Assembly (NCBI GenBank): GCA_958295665.1
Contig: OY282560.1
Location: forward strand, 186,853,561 to 186,917,560
Length of the DNA stretch: 64,000 nt
DNA from: Tipula vernalis
Lineage: Eukaryota; Arthropoda; Insecta; Diptera; Tipulidae
Reading direction: 5' to 3'
Shown here: piece after piece, positions 21,371 through 31,331 of the stretch
How positions within the stretch are numbered: the stretch's first letter is position 1
Layout of the letters: every line of letters starts with the position of its first letter
Program-made: the position numbers and the translations under genes
The notes under the pieces: model-generated
What the model was told of the DNA's origin: nothing
Database searches by the model: none
The model's input: the letters and a program-made list of their open reading frames with translations, nothing else

Positions 21371-21602
21371 GGTGCCTTCACAGAGCGAGATTATAATCTG
21401 AGATTTCTTATCCCACTTTTCTACCAATTAAATTGCTTAATTTTCAAATGTAAACGCCCTTTTTTGGCCAACTCAAGTTAAATTTTTTTTATCTCATGAG
21501 CAAATAATCCAATTCATACCAACATAACAAGAAAAAACAACAAAATATCGAACAATGATTGAGCAATTTTTTTTAACTAAATAGGCCATGTTTCATTTTA
21601 TT
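21371..21602. other. 232-bp spacer between the two direct duplicates
   Basis: Unique in the window. Begins GGTGCCTTCACAGAGCGAGA and is AT-rich. No ORF, no terminal repeats. It could be filler or displaced sequence from the rearrangement; I cannot identify it. Confidence 0.5.
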
Positions 21603-22410
21603 GCCTTTATTAAACGAACTGTGAACACAGAAGTCTACAAAAAAATCTTAAAGGATTTTTGTTCCCTTCCATTGAAACGCATTTCTTGAGTGCTGAGTCA
21701 GTGATTTTTCAAGATGACTCCACCCCTTATCATCGAGCAAAAACGGTAAGCATTATTATTTTTTCATTTACTAATTTTATATTTAAGACACTAAAAAAAA
21801 AGAAAAAATTAATTATTATTACTTTTCTTCAGGTTAAAGATTTTCTGTTGAAAAACCGAATTCCCACATTGGGTTGGCCTGGAAATTCACCGGATTTGAA
21901 CCCCATTGAAAACCTTTGACACGTAATGGGGATGAAAATCAATAAAAAGATGCCGTCATCATCCAAAAAACTCAATTCAATAATTGAAGAAGTGTGGTAT
22001 AAAGAACTGACCCTCGAGTACCTGCAAGATTTAATTGACTCCATGTCAACTAGGATTGCAGCTGTTATTGCCAACAAAGGCGGGGCAACCAATTATTAGA
22101 TATACATTTTATTACTTCGTAAGACACCTGTTTACCGTAAAAATCAAAAAAAATAGAATAAAAAGTGACCCAACATTTATTATCTGTTCTTGAAACTGAA
22201 ATTTAATTTTACCTGAAAAATGCTACACAATTATAATGGTTTTAAAAACACTAAAACCATTTATTATGAAATTTTGTTTTTCCATAAAATGTGTGTTATG
22301 TTTCAAAGAACAACTTCTAAAACAATTGTTTTTTTAAACGTGCATCGTATTGGCAAAATACATCTTTTTGTGTTTTTTTATGGGTGTTGCACTTTCTATT
22401 CTCGGTACTG
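21603..22410 (+). pseudogene. Tc1-A 3' half, copy 2
   Basis: Second copy of Tc1-A from the segment encoding FIKRTVNTEVYKKILK to the right TIR. It has the same intron (21746-21832), FQDDSTPYHRAK and SPDLNPIENL, followed by a TGG-to-TGA stop where ENLW should be completed. The N-terminal half is absent. Confidence 0.88.
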
Positions 22411-22412
22411 TA

Positions 22413-23451
22413 GTTCGAATCTATTTTTTTGATTTCGGAAGTTTACCTAATACACGTTTAACATCCGCCCAGAGATTTTCTGTGGGATTTAAATCGGGCG
22501 ATTGGGCTGGCCATTCCATAATTGTAATTTTGTTATCCTGAAACCATTTTTTTACCACCTTCGCCGTGTGTTTCGGATCGTTATCTTGTTGAAACACCCA
22601 GCGAAGGGCCATGTTGCCCTCGGCAATCGGTAGCATTGTATTGCACAAAATGTTGTTTAAATAAATCTCTTTAGTCATAGTATTTTTAACCCAAACAATA
22701 GGGCCTACACCACTATATGAAAAACAACCCCATATCATAATATTACCACCGCCATGTTTTACGGTTTTAACTGTGTATCGCGGGTCATATTGCTTTTCTT
22801 TCGGACGTCTAACATATTTTTGTGCACAATCCGATTCAAATAAATTAATTTTTGTTTCGTCGGACCATAATATATTTCGCCATTTGGTAATTGGCCAATG
22901 CAAATGGTCTCTTGCGAATTTCATTCTGCTGCGGATGTTTTTTTTAGATAGCATGGGACACTTTTTGGGCAAACTAGCTTTCAGATTATATTCTAATAAA
23001 CGTCTACGTATTGTTGAACAATCAATTTCCAGGTTAAGTTCTTTTTTAATTTCACTAGATGTTGTAAATGGATTCTTCTTAACGAAGCGTATGATTCAAG
23101 CGTCAGTTTTAATTGAAGTTTTTCTTTTTCCCCCCCGAGTTTCAGGTCCAGTTTTATTTTTCAGAGCATTTGAGGCCATGTTGATCGAGCATCCTATTAA
23201 ATCCGCAATTTTTTTTATTATTAGACCACCCTGTCTAAGTCTTTTGATATTCTCTCGTTGGCTTTCAGAGCAATGCGTACTTCGTCCCATTTTGATTAAA
23301 AAAATTTTTTTTTCTAAAAAAAAATATTTCAGAATTTACTTATAATTGTGAAATATAACATCTAAAATAATAAATCATTATTTAAACCACAATAAATAAT
23401 AATTAACAACAAAAATTGAATAATTACCTATTTTACTGCACACAAAAAATG
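22413..23451 (-). pseudogene. Tc1-B 5' portion, copy 2
   Basis: Better preserved than copy 1. From 23290 the minus strand reads MGRSTHCSESQRENIKRLRQ, GCSINMASNALKNKTG and on to KTSIKTDA, where CGA has become TGA; after that the frame is open to KKCPMLSKKNIRSRMKFARD, SDETKINLFESD, HGGGNIMIWGCF, QQDNDPKHTAK and SPDLNPTENLW, and is cut at the Tc1-A junction (22421). The C-terminus was not included in this duplicate. Confidence 0.9.
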
Positions 23452-23454
23452 TAT

Positions 23455-23787
23455 TAGTGCTGGGAGGTTCTAACATCACTATTTTCGATATTCGATATGC
23501 TTTATGTCTCTTTTTTCAAGAACAAAATCGCATTATCTTTCACAATTATTGTCTAAGTATTTTCGATTCAGCCTGCTATTTCTTCATCACTTTATCAGTA
23601 CAAAAATTTTTTGTGATACTTTGTCGATTATGTTGAAAAAGGATAGGAAAGAAATTTTTTCTAATAGGCTGAGATCGCAATAGATGAGCATAATTGAGGA
23701 AGCGAAATAATGGGCAACTTTGTTCATGAAAAAAGAGACATAAAGCGTATCGAATATCGAAAATAGTGATGTTAGAACATCCCAGCC
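23455..23787. mobile_element. MITE with ~67-bp TIRs, TATTCGATA-rich ends
   Basis: Bases 23459-23525 and the inverse of 23719-23786 match almost base for base (CTGGGAGGTTCTAACATCAC then TATTTTCGATATTCGATA). No coding content in the 190-bp centre. It abuts the Tc1-B end on the left and the palindromic arm at 23788 on the right. Its left 115 bp is also present, truncated, at 21255-21370. Confidence 0.85.
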
Positions 23788-24014
23788 CAGAGATAGTAAT
23801 AATATTTATTTCATAGCTAATTTACGCCGTAGTAATAGCAAGACAAGTTGTAAAAACTAAAAAAATATATACAAAAATCTAGTCATGAAAGTAATTTGGG
23901 GAATTCCCTTTTTGTTTGGGTTCAACTGTGGAAAGTTTTTCAAAACAATTACATATTTTGTTGCACACCACCGTATGTGTGTGACAAAAAAAATGCCGAA
24001 ATGTCTGATATTAA
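23788..24014. repeat. Left arm of a ~460-bp palindrome around piggyBac
   Basis: Matches the reverse complement of 27157-27389 nearly perfectly for about 227 bp, apart from one 5-bp indel and a few substitutions. The outer end begins CAGAGATAGTAATAATATT. The inner end is ...CTGATATTAA, and the right arm starts TTAATATCAG, so the arms meet at TTAA if the intervening DNA is removed. It is the host or MITE sequence into which piggyBac inserted. Confidence 0.88.
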
Positions 24015-24134
24015 AACAAATAATCGAAATGTCTCCTACAAGTACGAGAATCAGATTGTAATTTACTGTAATGTAATTACAGTAAATTACAATCTGATTC
24101 TTCGTACTTGTAGGAGACATTTCGATTATTTGTT
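24015..24134. repeat. 120-bp hairpin between TTAA and the piggyBac left end
   Basis: AACAAATAATCGAAATGTCT and about 40 more bases pair with an inverted copy ending ATTATTTGTT; the loop is a few bases around 24070. It sits exactly between the TTAA at 24011-24014 and the piggyBac terminus CCCTTTC at 24135, with no obvious target duplication. It is either a palindromic MITE or a fold-back repair product. Confidence 0.8.
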
Positions 24135-24776
24135 CCCTTTCGCTACTGGTGTACATTATAATGTACATCATTTTTAAACCTTTATATATTTAAACGCCTA
24201 AAGGTTATGCTATTAAAATCAGCAATTTAGTGTTGTCTCATGTGTTTGTTTTCGTCTAAACTTAAAAAAAGTGCTAATTTTTAAAAAAAATACGGTAAAT
24301 GTTTTACATTTTGTGTTAGTTGCTAGTGGTTTTTTATCTGTGACAGAAGAGCGCTGAACGAAAACGAAAAAACTAACGGTAAGTACTTATTAAATAATTA
24401 AAAATCTTTATGTAATCAGTTAAAGAGTGGTTATTCTTTGTATATATGTGCATTTATTAACAAAATTTAAATTTTCGTTCCGCAAAAATGCGAAATAAAT
24501 CCTAGTACATTTAAATGTACAAATTCGATTCAGGCATTTGTACATTAGAATGTACATAATGGTTTTTGTCCATTGTAATGTACAAATCAAAAGGAAGTCA
24601 AACCAATAAAAAATTATTTTATAACAAATTTTTGTTAAATCATACTATCGTTAACGGGTTTCCTTTGAAAGTTGTTCTGTTTCGGATAATTTACCGTCTA
24701 GCTTAGATCAAGAAATTATCCAAATATTTATACAATATATCAATTCTACCTGTCCTTTTATCAACAATTTCACATA

Positions 24777-26762
24777 ATGTCGCGAAAATTAACAGAACAA
24801 GAGGTACTCGCTATTCTCATGGAAAGTGACGAAGATTCAGAATCGAATGACGACGAGTTTCAGCCGAGCAACACTAATTTTTTTAATTTCGATGTTCAAG
24901 AGGATCGCGATAGCGTACCCATCCCAAAATCAGCTTCAAGAAAAAGTCGGATAGAAAAGGAGCAGGAAGAAAATGAAATTACTAAAGACGACGAGAATCT
25001 GGAGGTAGTAAACGAAATTAATTTGGAGAATGCATGTTTTATATCAGACAGCAATACAGATTATGTTCTAGAAGAGAATATTGAAATACAAATTTTTGAT
25101 GAAACTCGGGGTGATTTCAATATGAAATTAACTGACAAAAAACAAATACAATGGAGACGGCGACCGGAATACGTTAGATCGGAAATCCTGTATGACGAAG
25201 TTGCGATACACCCAAATGAAACCGATGAAATTATATCACCGATGTCTTTTTTAAAAAAAATATTTTAATGATGAATTATTCGAGTTGATGGCTGAAAATA
25301 CGAATATTTACGCTTTACAACAGGGAATCTCATTTTCACCAACCAGCTTCAACGAAATTAAAAAACTTTTTGGTGTACATTTGTTCTTAGGAAGCACCAG
25401 ATTCCCACGAACAAATATATATTGGAGTAAGCTTCTTGGTATCAGCCATGTAATGAACGCAATGTCGAGAGACCGATTCTATCAATTACGGTCAAACTTA
25501 CATTGCATTAATAATTTGGAAATTCCACAAAACAACACAAATGTATTTGTAAAAGTAATTATATTAAATAATATATTTTATTGGGAATAACTTTATGTTT
25601 TATTAAAATTTTAGGTAAGACCAGTTATAAATGCGGTTCGACAGCGGTGTTTGCAACTAAAACTCGAGAAAAAGTTGTGCATTGACGAGCAAATCATACC
25701 TTTTAAAGGCCGGCTAAGTGCCAAACAATATATTAAGAACAAATTGAACAAATGGGGCATTAAATTATTTGCTTTGTGTGGGAGCAGTGGCCAACCATAT
25801 GACTTTTTTTTATATCAAGGGTCATACTCCGAGTCGTCAGAATACAACAAAAAATCATTTGGCTTTGGAGCAGCTGTAGTCCTTCATTTAGTACAAAGGA
25901 TCGATAAACCAGGCCATACGCTTTTCTTCGACAATTATTTTACTTCCTTCACGCTTCTTGAGATTTTAAAAAATAAAAAAATTAATGCTGCGGGAACAGC
26001 AAGAATTAATCGATTCTGCAAACCACCTTCCAAGAAGACAAGGAATTTAAAAAACTTCCGCGCGGTTCATTTGAAGAGCTGAGTGATCGCGACCAAAATG
26101 TTGTGGTTTTGAAATGGTTAGACAACAAACCGATCTACATTGCTTTAAATTTTGTTGGGAAAGGAGATATATGTTCGGCTACGAGACGGGGCAATACCGC
26201 CAAGCGTCATATAGAAATTCCGCAACCCGAAGTAGTTAGCTTAAACAACAACGGCATGGGCGGAGTTGATATACTGGATCAAACATTATCGTACTATCGC
26301 ACATTCATAAAATCTAGAAAATGGAACTTACGTATTGTAACACATTTTCTAGATTTCGCAGTTTCTTCAAGTTGGATGGAGTATAGAAAAGAAATGCTGC
26401 TACAAGGTCAACCACAAAATAAAATAAAAGACCTCTTAGAATTTCGAATGGAAATTTCTTACTATTTATTAAGTGTTGCGGAAAACGCCAGAAAACGTGG
26501 ACGTCCTTCAATCATTGTACCATATACTGAATCCAGTAACAGACATCGATCTGAAGTTCGTCCGATCCAGGATATTCAGTATGATAATATAGGCCACTTG
26601 CCAGAAGCGGATAAAAATAAGGAAGCTACGAGATGCAAACTTCTTGGGTGCAGAGGACGAACGCATATTTTTTGTAAAAAATGTAACGTTCATTTATGTT
26701 TGGTTAATAGTCGCAATTGCTACGTGAAATTTCATACCAATCCGCGTGCATTAAGAACCTGA
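24777..26762 (+). pseudogene. piggyBac transposase with a 60-bp intron and two frameshifts
   Basis: Starts MSRKLTEQEVLAILMESDED, an acidic N-terminus (24777-25268). An extra A in the run at about 25250-25259 breaks the frame, which resumes at SFLKKYFNDELFELM/AENTNIYALQ. A GT-AG intron at 25555-25614 joins NTNVFVK to VRPVINAVRQRC. The three catalytic Asp positions are present: LCIDEQIIPFKGRL, TLFFDNYFTS and GGVDILDQTLSYYR. A missing T near 26031 shifts CKPPF..DKE out of frame; coding continues from 26103. The C-terminal cysteine-rich domain (CKLLGCRGRTHIFCKKC, HLCLVNSRNC) is intact. Once spliced, only two one-base lesions separate it from an open frame, so it is a fairly young pseudogene. Confidence 0.92.
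25555..25614 (+). other. Putative 60-bp intron in piggyBac transposase
   Basis: GTAATT...TTTTAG, with three stop codons in frame. Its removal joins VFVK and VRPVIN in frame at a conserved part of the protein. Size is typical of fly introns. Confidence 0.75.
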
Positions 26763-27156
26763 GTTAATGAAAACCTGCAACATACGTACCTGTTCATTTA
26801 AGAATTTATTTTATTATTTTATTATTTATGTATTGAATTTTATGATAATTTTATGTTCCTTTTTATCTAGATAGATATATTTTTGAAATAAAAACAAAAC
26901 TGCGATTTATTATTTTACAAAAACCATAATTTAAAAGATTTTCTATTATATGTATTGTAATATGCTACGAACATCAATAGTAATACTTTAGTATCGTTCA
27001 CCAAAAATGTACATTTTAATGTACATCCTAGATTCCAGGACCTATGGGATGAGGCGGGCCTATTTGTCATAAAATGGCATAATTGAGGTCCAAATAACCC
27101 AAAATCACCACAAAATATTTTTTTTTTGGAGGATTTATAAATCAGGAGTGAAAGGG

Positions 27157-27389
27157 TTAATATCAGACATTTCGGCATTTTTTTTTGTCACACACATACG
27201 GTGGTGTGCAACAAAATATGTAATTATATTGTTTTGAAAAACTTTCCACAGTTGAACCCAAACAAAAAGGGAATTCCCCAAATTACTTTCATGACTAGAT
27301 TTTTGTATATATTTTTTTGGTTTTAACAATTTGTCTTGCTATTACTACGGCGTAAATTAGCTATGAAATAAATATTATTACTACCTCTG
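27157..27389. repeat. Right arm of the palindrome around piggyBac
   Basis: Inverted match of 23788-24014; outer end ...AATATTATTACTACCTCTG. The arm lacks coding content. Confidence 0.88.
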
Positions 27390-29625
27390 ATACATTTTGC
27401 ACAAATTGTACATTACTTAGCGAGATAGATGGTTGATTTTGTATCATATGTTTAAAATTGGAGTTTTCGGCTCTCTTTCGGTTGAATTATCTGTTTTACC
27501 ACCGTTAGGAAATTTGTTTTTTCAGGAATTGTTTTGTTTGGAAAATAGGATTTTTTTGTGAACTGTAACCGGCCTTTGTAAGAGTCGAACGCATATAAGA
27601 AGTCTTCAACTTTGTTTCCGGGTATTGGAGCAAAATTAATTCTGGTAAAAGCATCACAAGGTCTTTCATACTAGGTTGGCCAACAATGGACTAATTGGTA
27701 AACCCATTGGCAAACCAAACATTTCTTCGTCAAATAAGAATTCACAATTATTAAAGCTTCCATAAACTGTAGTTTAGTTAATTTAGATTCAGTATTTCTC
27801 TTAGTTTCATCACAATCATATTGTTAACATTCGTAAACAGAGACTTTAAATCCAGAAATATTATTATGTTATCAGTTGGTAGCAAAACTCCCGTAATTGT
27901 AACTTTAAAACTATTAGAATTTATAATAGAAATTTGTTTTTCCTATAACTAAAATTACTTAAAAATTAATTTATTTGAAGTTAACATTTCCGTAAATTGT
28001 AAGATAACTTAATCCAGTTTCAAACTGGAATGCAAATCAATCTTCTCATCAGGCCGCGGCGACTGGACTGGTGGTACCACAATGAACATTCTATTTATAC
28101 AGAATATACTGTACAGCTTGAATTAGCGAATTATACTAATACAGCAAAATTCCCTTACAAATTTTTCTTCATTACATTCACACAGCTCTATTCCTGTGTA
28201 AGTAAATTTTAATAACTAACAATTTTTGTTTTACTCTAATTTGAATTAATTATTTAACAAATAATAATGCTGAATTTAATTAAAAATGCTGAAAGTTTAT
28301 ACGATGGAGAAATAGCTAGAACTATGTAGTTAATGCGATGGAGCTAACAATGGGTCTAAACGAGGTGTTGTGTGAGGAGCATACATATTTGCGTTCACTG
28401 ATTGTTATTGTCTTATATTCTTACTTGCCTGTTCTTCAATTTTCAATTTCCCAAATTTTTAACACACAACTTTAACATACTATGTAGATTCAATAATTGT
28501 ACAATAGCATTACGGAAATTGTACAATAGCATTCCGGTAATTGCATTGATGGTTTAGTATTGTTTGGATAAGTAATAGGGGTCATTTATATTTTGAAGTT
28601 TCAAAAGCTTTTCTTTTTTTTTTTGATAAGAAATTGGAGAAATTAAATAAGAGTTTTTTAAAACAAAAATCAACGTTTCTTTTAACTAGTTCGAGAGTTC
28701 TTATGCTTATACAAAATATTTTCATAATTAAAGTTTATTTTGTTTTCTTGTTTTTTGTTTGGAAAAGAATATCTTTTTCAAAAAATTTTGTATTGCAGGT
28801 TCTCGCAAAGTTTTCTTTTTTCGTTATTTAAAATTTGTGTTTTTTTGATAACACACAATTTTAGTTTTTAAATTTGAAACAAGGTAGTTTTAATAAATGC
28901 ATTTATGATTATTAAACATATTGAATAACAACGAAACGTTAATTAATAAATAAAAATCTAGAGTATTCTAATTTTTGATGCTTAATTATATAAATAAAAA
29001 CGGGTTTTATCATAGTAAAAAAATTTTGAAAATAATTATCAAGCCCAATTAAAAATAAGAAAATATCATCGAATTAAAAACAGGGAGTGAAAATCAAGCA
29101 GTTCAATCCTTCAACTTGGAAACCCACACCAAAACAAAATGAGAAAGACAATAATGGGGATAATATAGAAATGTCAAATTTTGTTAACAAATTGATTAAG
29201 GAAAAAAGAAGATTAAGATATTGATATAGTCCAGTTAAAGGAGTTGCTGTTCAATGAAACAAATCACTCAATATAAGGATATTTCATCACTACTATCATC
29301 AACAGAAAACACAGATTTTTCACTATGACAGAATAATAACGTTCGAAGCTATTTGGAATAATCATTGCAAATGTTTACCTTACTATCACGAAACTGTCTA
29401 TCGTAGAAGAAGAAACAGTCTTACATAAGGAGTTTCTAGCTGCTGATTACAAATATTTTAAATAAATATTTGATTCTCCGTTTCTCAATATAACAGATTT
29501 TCAAAAATTTCATGCCAATGGGATTCGATCTATCCCATATTCGACCTGTCCCGTCATTTCTTCCGCGTGTTGCAGGAACTGAATGAAAGCTCTATCAGGC
29601 TAAAACTCTAAAGAATCGCAACTAA
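27390..29625. other. AT-rich DNA, no gene recognised
   Basis: Short ORFs without motifs. Contains two tandem copies of a 22-bp unit at 28495-28538 (AATTGTACAATAGCATTMCGGW). Nothing else supported. Confidence 0.55.
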
Positions 29626-29977
29626 TGCCTGATTTCCATTAAGAAATATTTACTGACAGTATAAACAAAACGGGATAAAAATATATATTCGCGTGCTGTG
29701 TGAGAGAAAAAAAAACTTTTTCAGTTTTACAGCACTGAAAAAATTATTATAGTATACTGATATTTTTATAGTATACTCACAAAATTTACTGACAAAATAT
29801 ATGAAGCGAAATATATTTTTCCTTACTGGAAAAATATTTCAATTTTTCAATGCAATTTTTCAAAAAATATTAAAAACAAAGAATAATCTGTGTCAATTCA
29901 ATGAAATTTTCGATGTTTATGTTTTTATTCAGTAAAAAGTGCTGTCAGTAAAAGTTTCATAATGGAAACCAGGCTTA
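29626..29977. mobile_element. MITE, ~350 bp, with ~35-bp TIRs
   Basis: TGCCTGATTTCCATTAAGAA and TTTACTGACAG at 29626-29661 recur inverted at 29941-29977 (CTGTCAGTAAAAGTTTCATA then ATGGAAACCAGGC). The centre is AT-rich with no ORF. Flanks CTAA and TAACTA may reflect a short duplication, not certain. Confidence 0.7.
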
Positions 29978-30179
29978 ACTAGCATTTAAAAAATGTTTTA
30001 CGAATTGTACTGATACCTGGGGATCATTTTTCGTTCTATGAATAAATGGAATGGAAAAATGTTTTCATTTCGTTACTATCACGTCTCTTTCATTTGTATT
30101 ATTTCTCAAAGCAACAATAGGCATTTATGATTTTGCAAATGAAGAAGAATTCTGAAAAAATCGCTGAATAAATTCTTTT

Positions 30180-30690
30180 CGTAAATGGTCATAAGCTAAT
30201 GACCCAATATTACATGTAATCCGGCCAATCCCTAATCTGCTGAACCTCAAAATTTAATTTCATTATCACAATCAATAACGGATGGCTCTCGGTCATAACA
30301 TTAAAATGAGGGTAATTTTATTTGAAACCCATTACCGTAAGCTAACTACCATATATGCCACGTCTGTGAAACATATCTGTAATCTGGCCAGTCCGTGATA
30401 CAGTGAACCATAGAAGTGTACATTTTTCATCAATAACAAATGACTCTCGGTTATTGTGTTCAAAGGAGGGTCATTTTTTGAAAGTCATGCCATACTTGTC
30501 ACATTTCTGAGAGATCTCTGTAATTTGGCCAAGCCTTGATAATGTGAACCTCAAAATTCGTTTAATTTGAAAAACATTCATCTTCATCATCAATTACAAA
30601 TGGGCTTCAGTAATCGTATTCAAATGAGGATAATTTTATTTGACCGATCTTGCCTTAATCCAACTACCCATCTCTGTGATTTTGCAACAA
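30180..30690. repeat. Degenerate tandem repeat, about 3.3 units of ~150 bp
   Basis: Units starting near 30223, 30388 and 30529 share CTGTAATYTGGCCA, GTGAACC(TCAAAA), CATCAATWACRRATG, CTCGGTYAT and a GAGGRTMATTTT block in the same order. A partial unit precedes them from about 30180. Individual units differ by some 25-35%, so the array is old. Confidence 0.7.
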
Positions 30691-30889
30691 ATACAATCTC
30701 TATGGTTTCCTTGTAAAATTCTGAACCCACTTTTAAAAAAAACTGTTTTTTCGGTTCATATTACTTTTCTGATATAAATTTCCTTAAATACCCTAATGAA
30801 TCCATTTAAAAAATCTGTTTTGTTCAAGTCTTAATGAAAATTTTAAATAAGTTTTTTACTGCTTTTGCCAGCTCCTTTACCAATAAATG

Positions 30890-31195
30890 CGCATTATTTC
30901 CCCAAAAATTGGATATGGGGTTGGGCAACGATGTTAAAACAAGTTAAAACGGATTTTGAAACGGAAACTGTATGATATGAATCTGGAAAACATGTGGTTT
31001 TAGCAGGATGGTGCACGACCATAAGATTTAATAGCTCCAGATTTCTTTCTTTGGGTTTTTTTGAAAAGCTAAGTGTGTGCCAATAAACCACCAACAATTC
31101 CAGAGGTAAAATCATAGATAATTCGGGCGGTTCGGACCATAGAACAGCAACTAAAAATGTTATAAATCAAATTTCATGTTACTCCAAGACCCTTT
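30890..31195 (+). pseudogene. Decayed mariner-like (DD41D-type?) transposase fragment
   Basis: On the plus strand, across several frames, I read ENMWF, stop, QDGARP, then APDFFLW, FLKS, VCANKPPTIPE and VRTIEQQLKM. These resemble, in order, the FQQDG..CH, DYFLWG..K and YADKP.TI..L motifs of the element at 37350-38240. Too many stops and indels are present to define ends. Confidence 0.5.
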
Positions 31196-31226
31196 AGTGG
31201 GATTCGTGATAAAGGCTGTTTAATTA

Positions 31227-31331
31227 CTAGTGAGTAAAGGGAGATATTATCCAGGAGAGATAAGTTTGCCCTATGAGGGGATAGCCGAAAGGAACATTAT
31301 CTCGAGTGGTTATTATCTCTTTGCTCACGAG
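31227..31331. repeat. Short inverted repeat, ~105 bp
   Basis: CTAGTGAGTAAAGGGAGATA at 31227 pairs with the inverse of 31308-31331 (TATCTCTTTGCTCACGAG) with a few mismatches, around a 55-bp loop that itself has GATA-rich repeats. Probably a small MITE. Confidence 0.5.

Larger units (their letters stand above)
24135..27156 (+). mobile_element. piggyBac-family element, 3.0 kb
   Basis: The ends are short inverted repeats, CCCTTTCGCTACTGG at 24135 and, inverted, CCCTTTCACTCCTGA at 27156. TTAA follows at 27157-27160; on the left the TTAA (24011) is now separated from the end by a 120-bp hairpin. Palindromes of the type TGTACATTNNAATGTACA lie inside both ends (24150, 24504, 24539, a degenerate one at 24567, and 27008). 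The transposase gene is between. CCC ends and TTAA targeting are diagnostic of piggyBac. Confidence 0.92.

Noticed and set aside
30180..30690. CRISPR-like array
   Set aside because: Units are long, degenerate and without constant repeats and spacers; the setting is eukaryotic.
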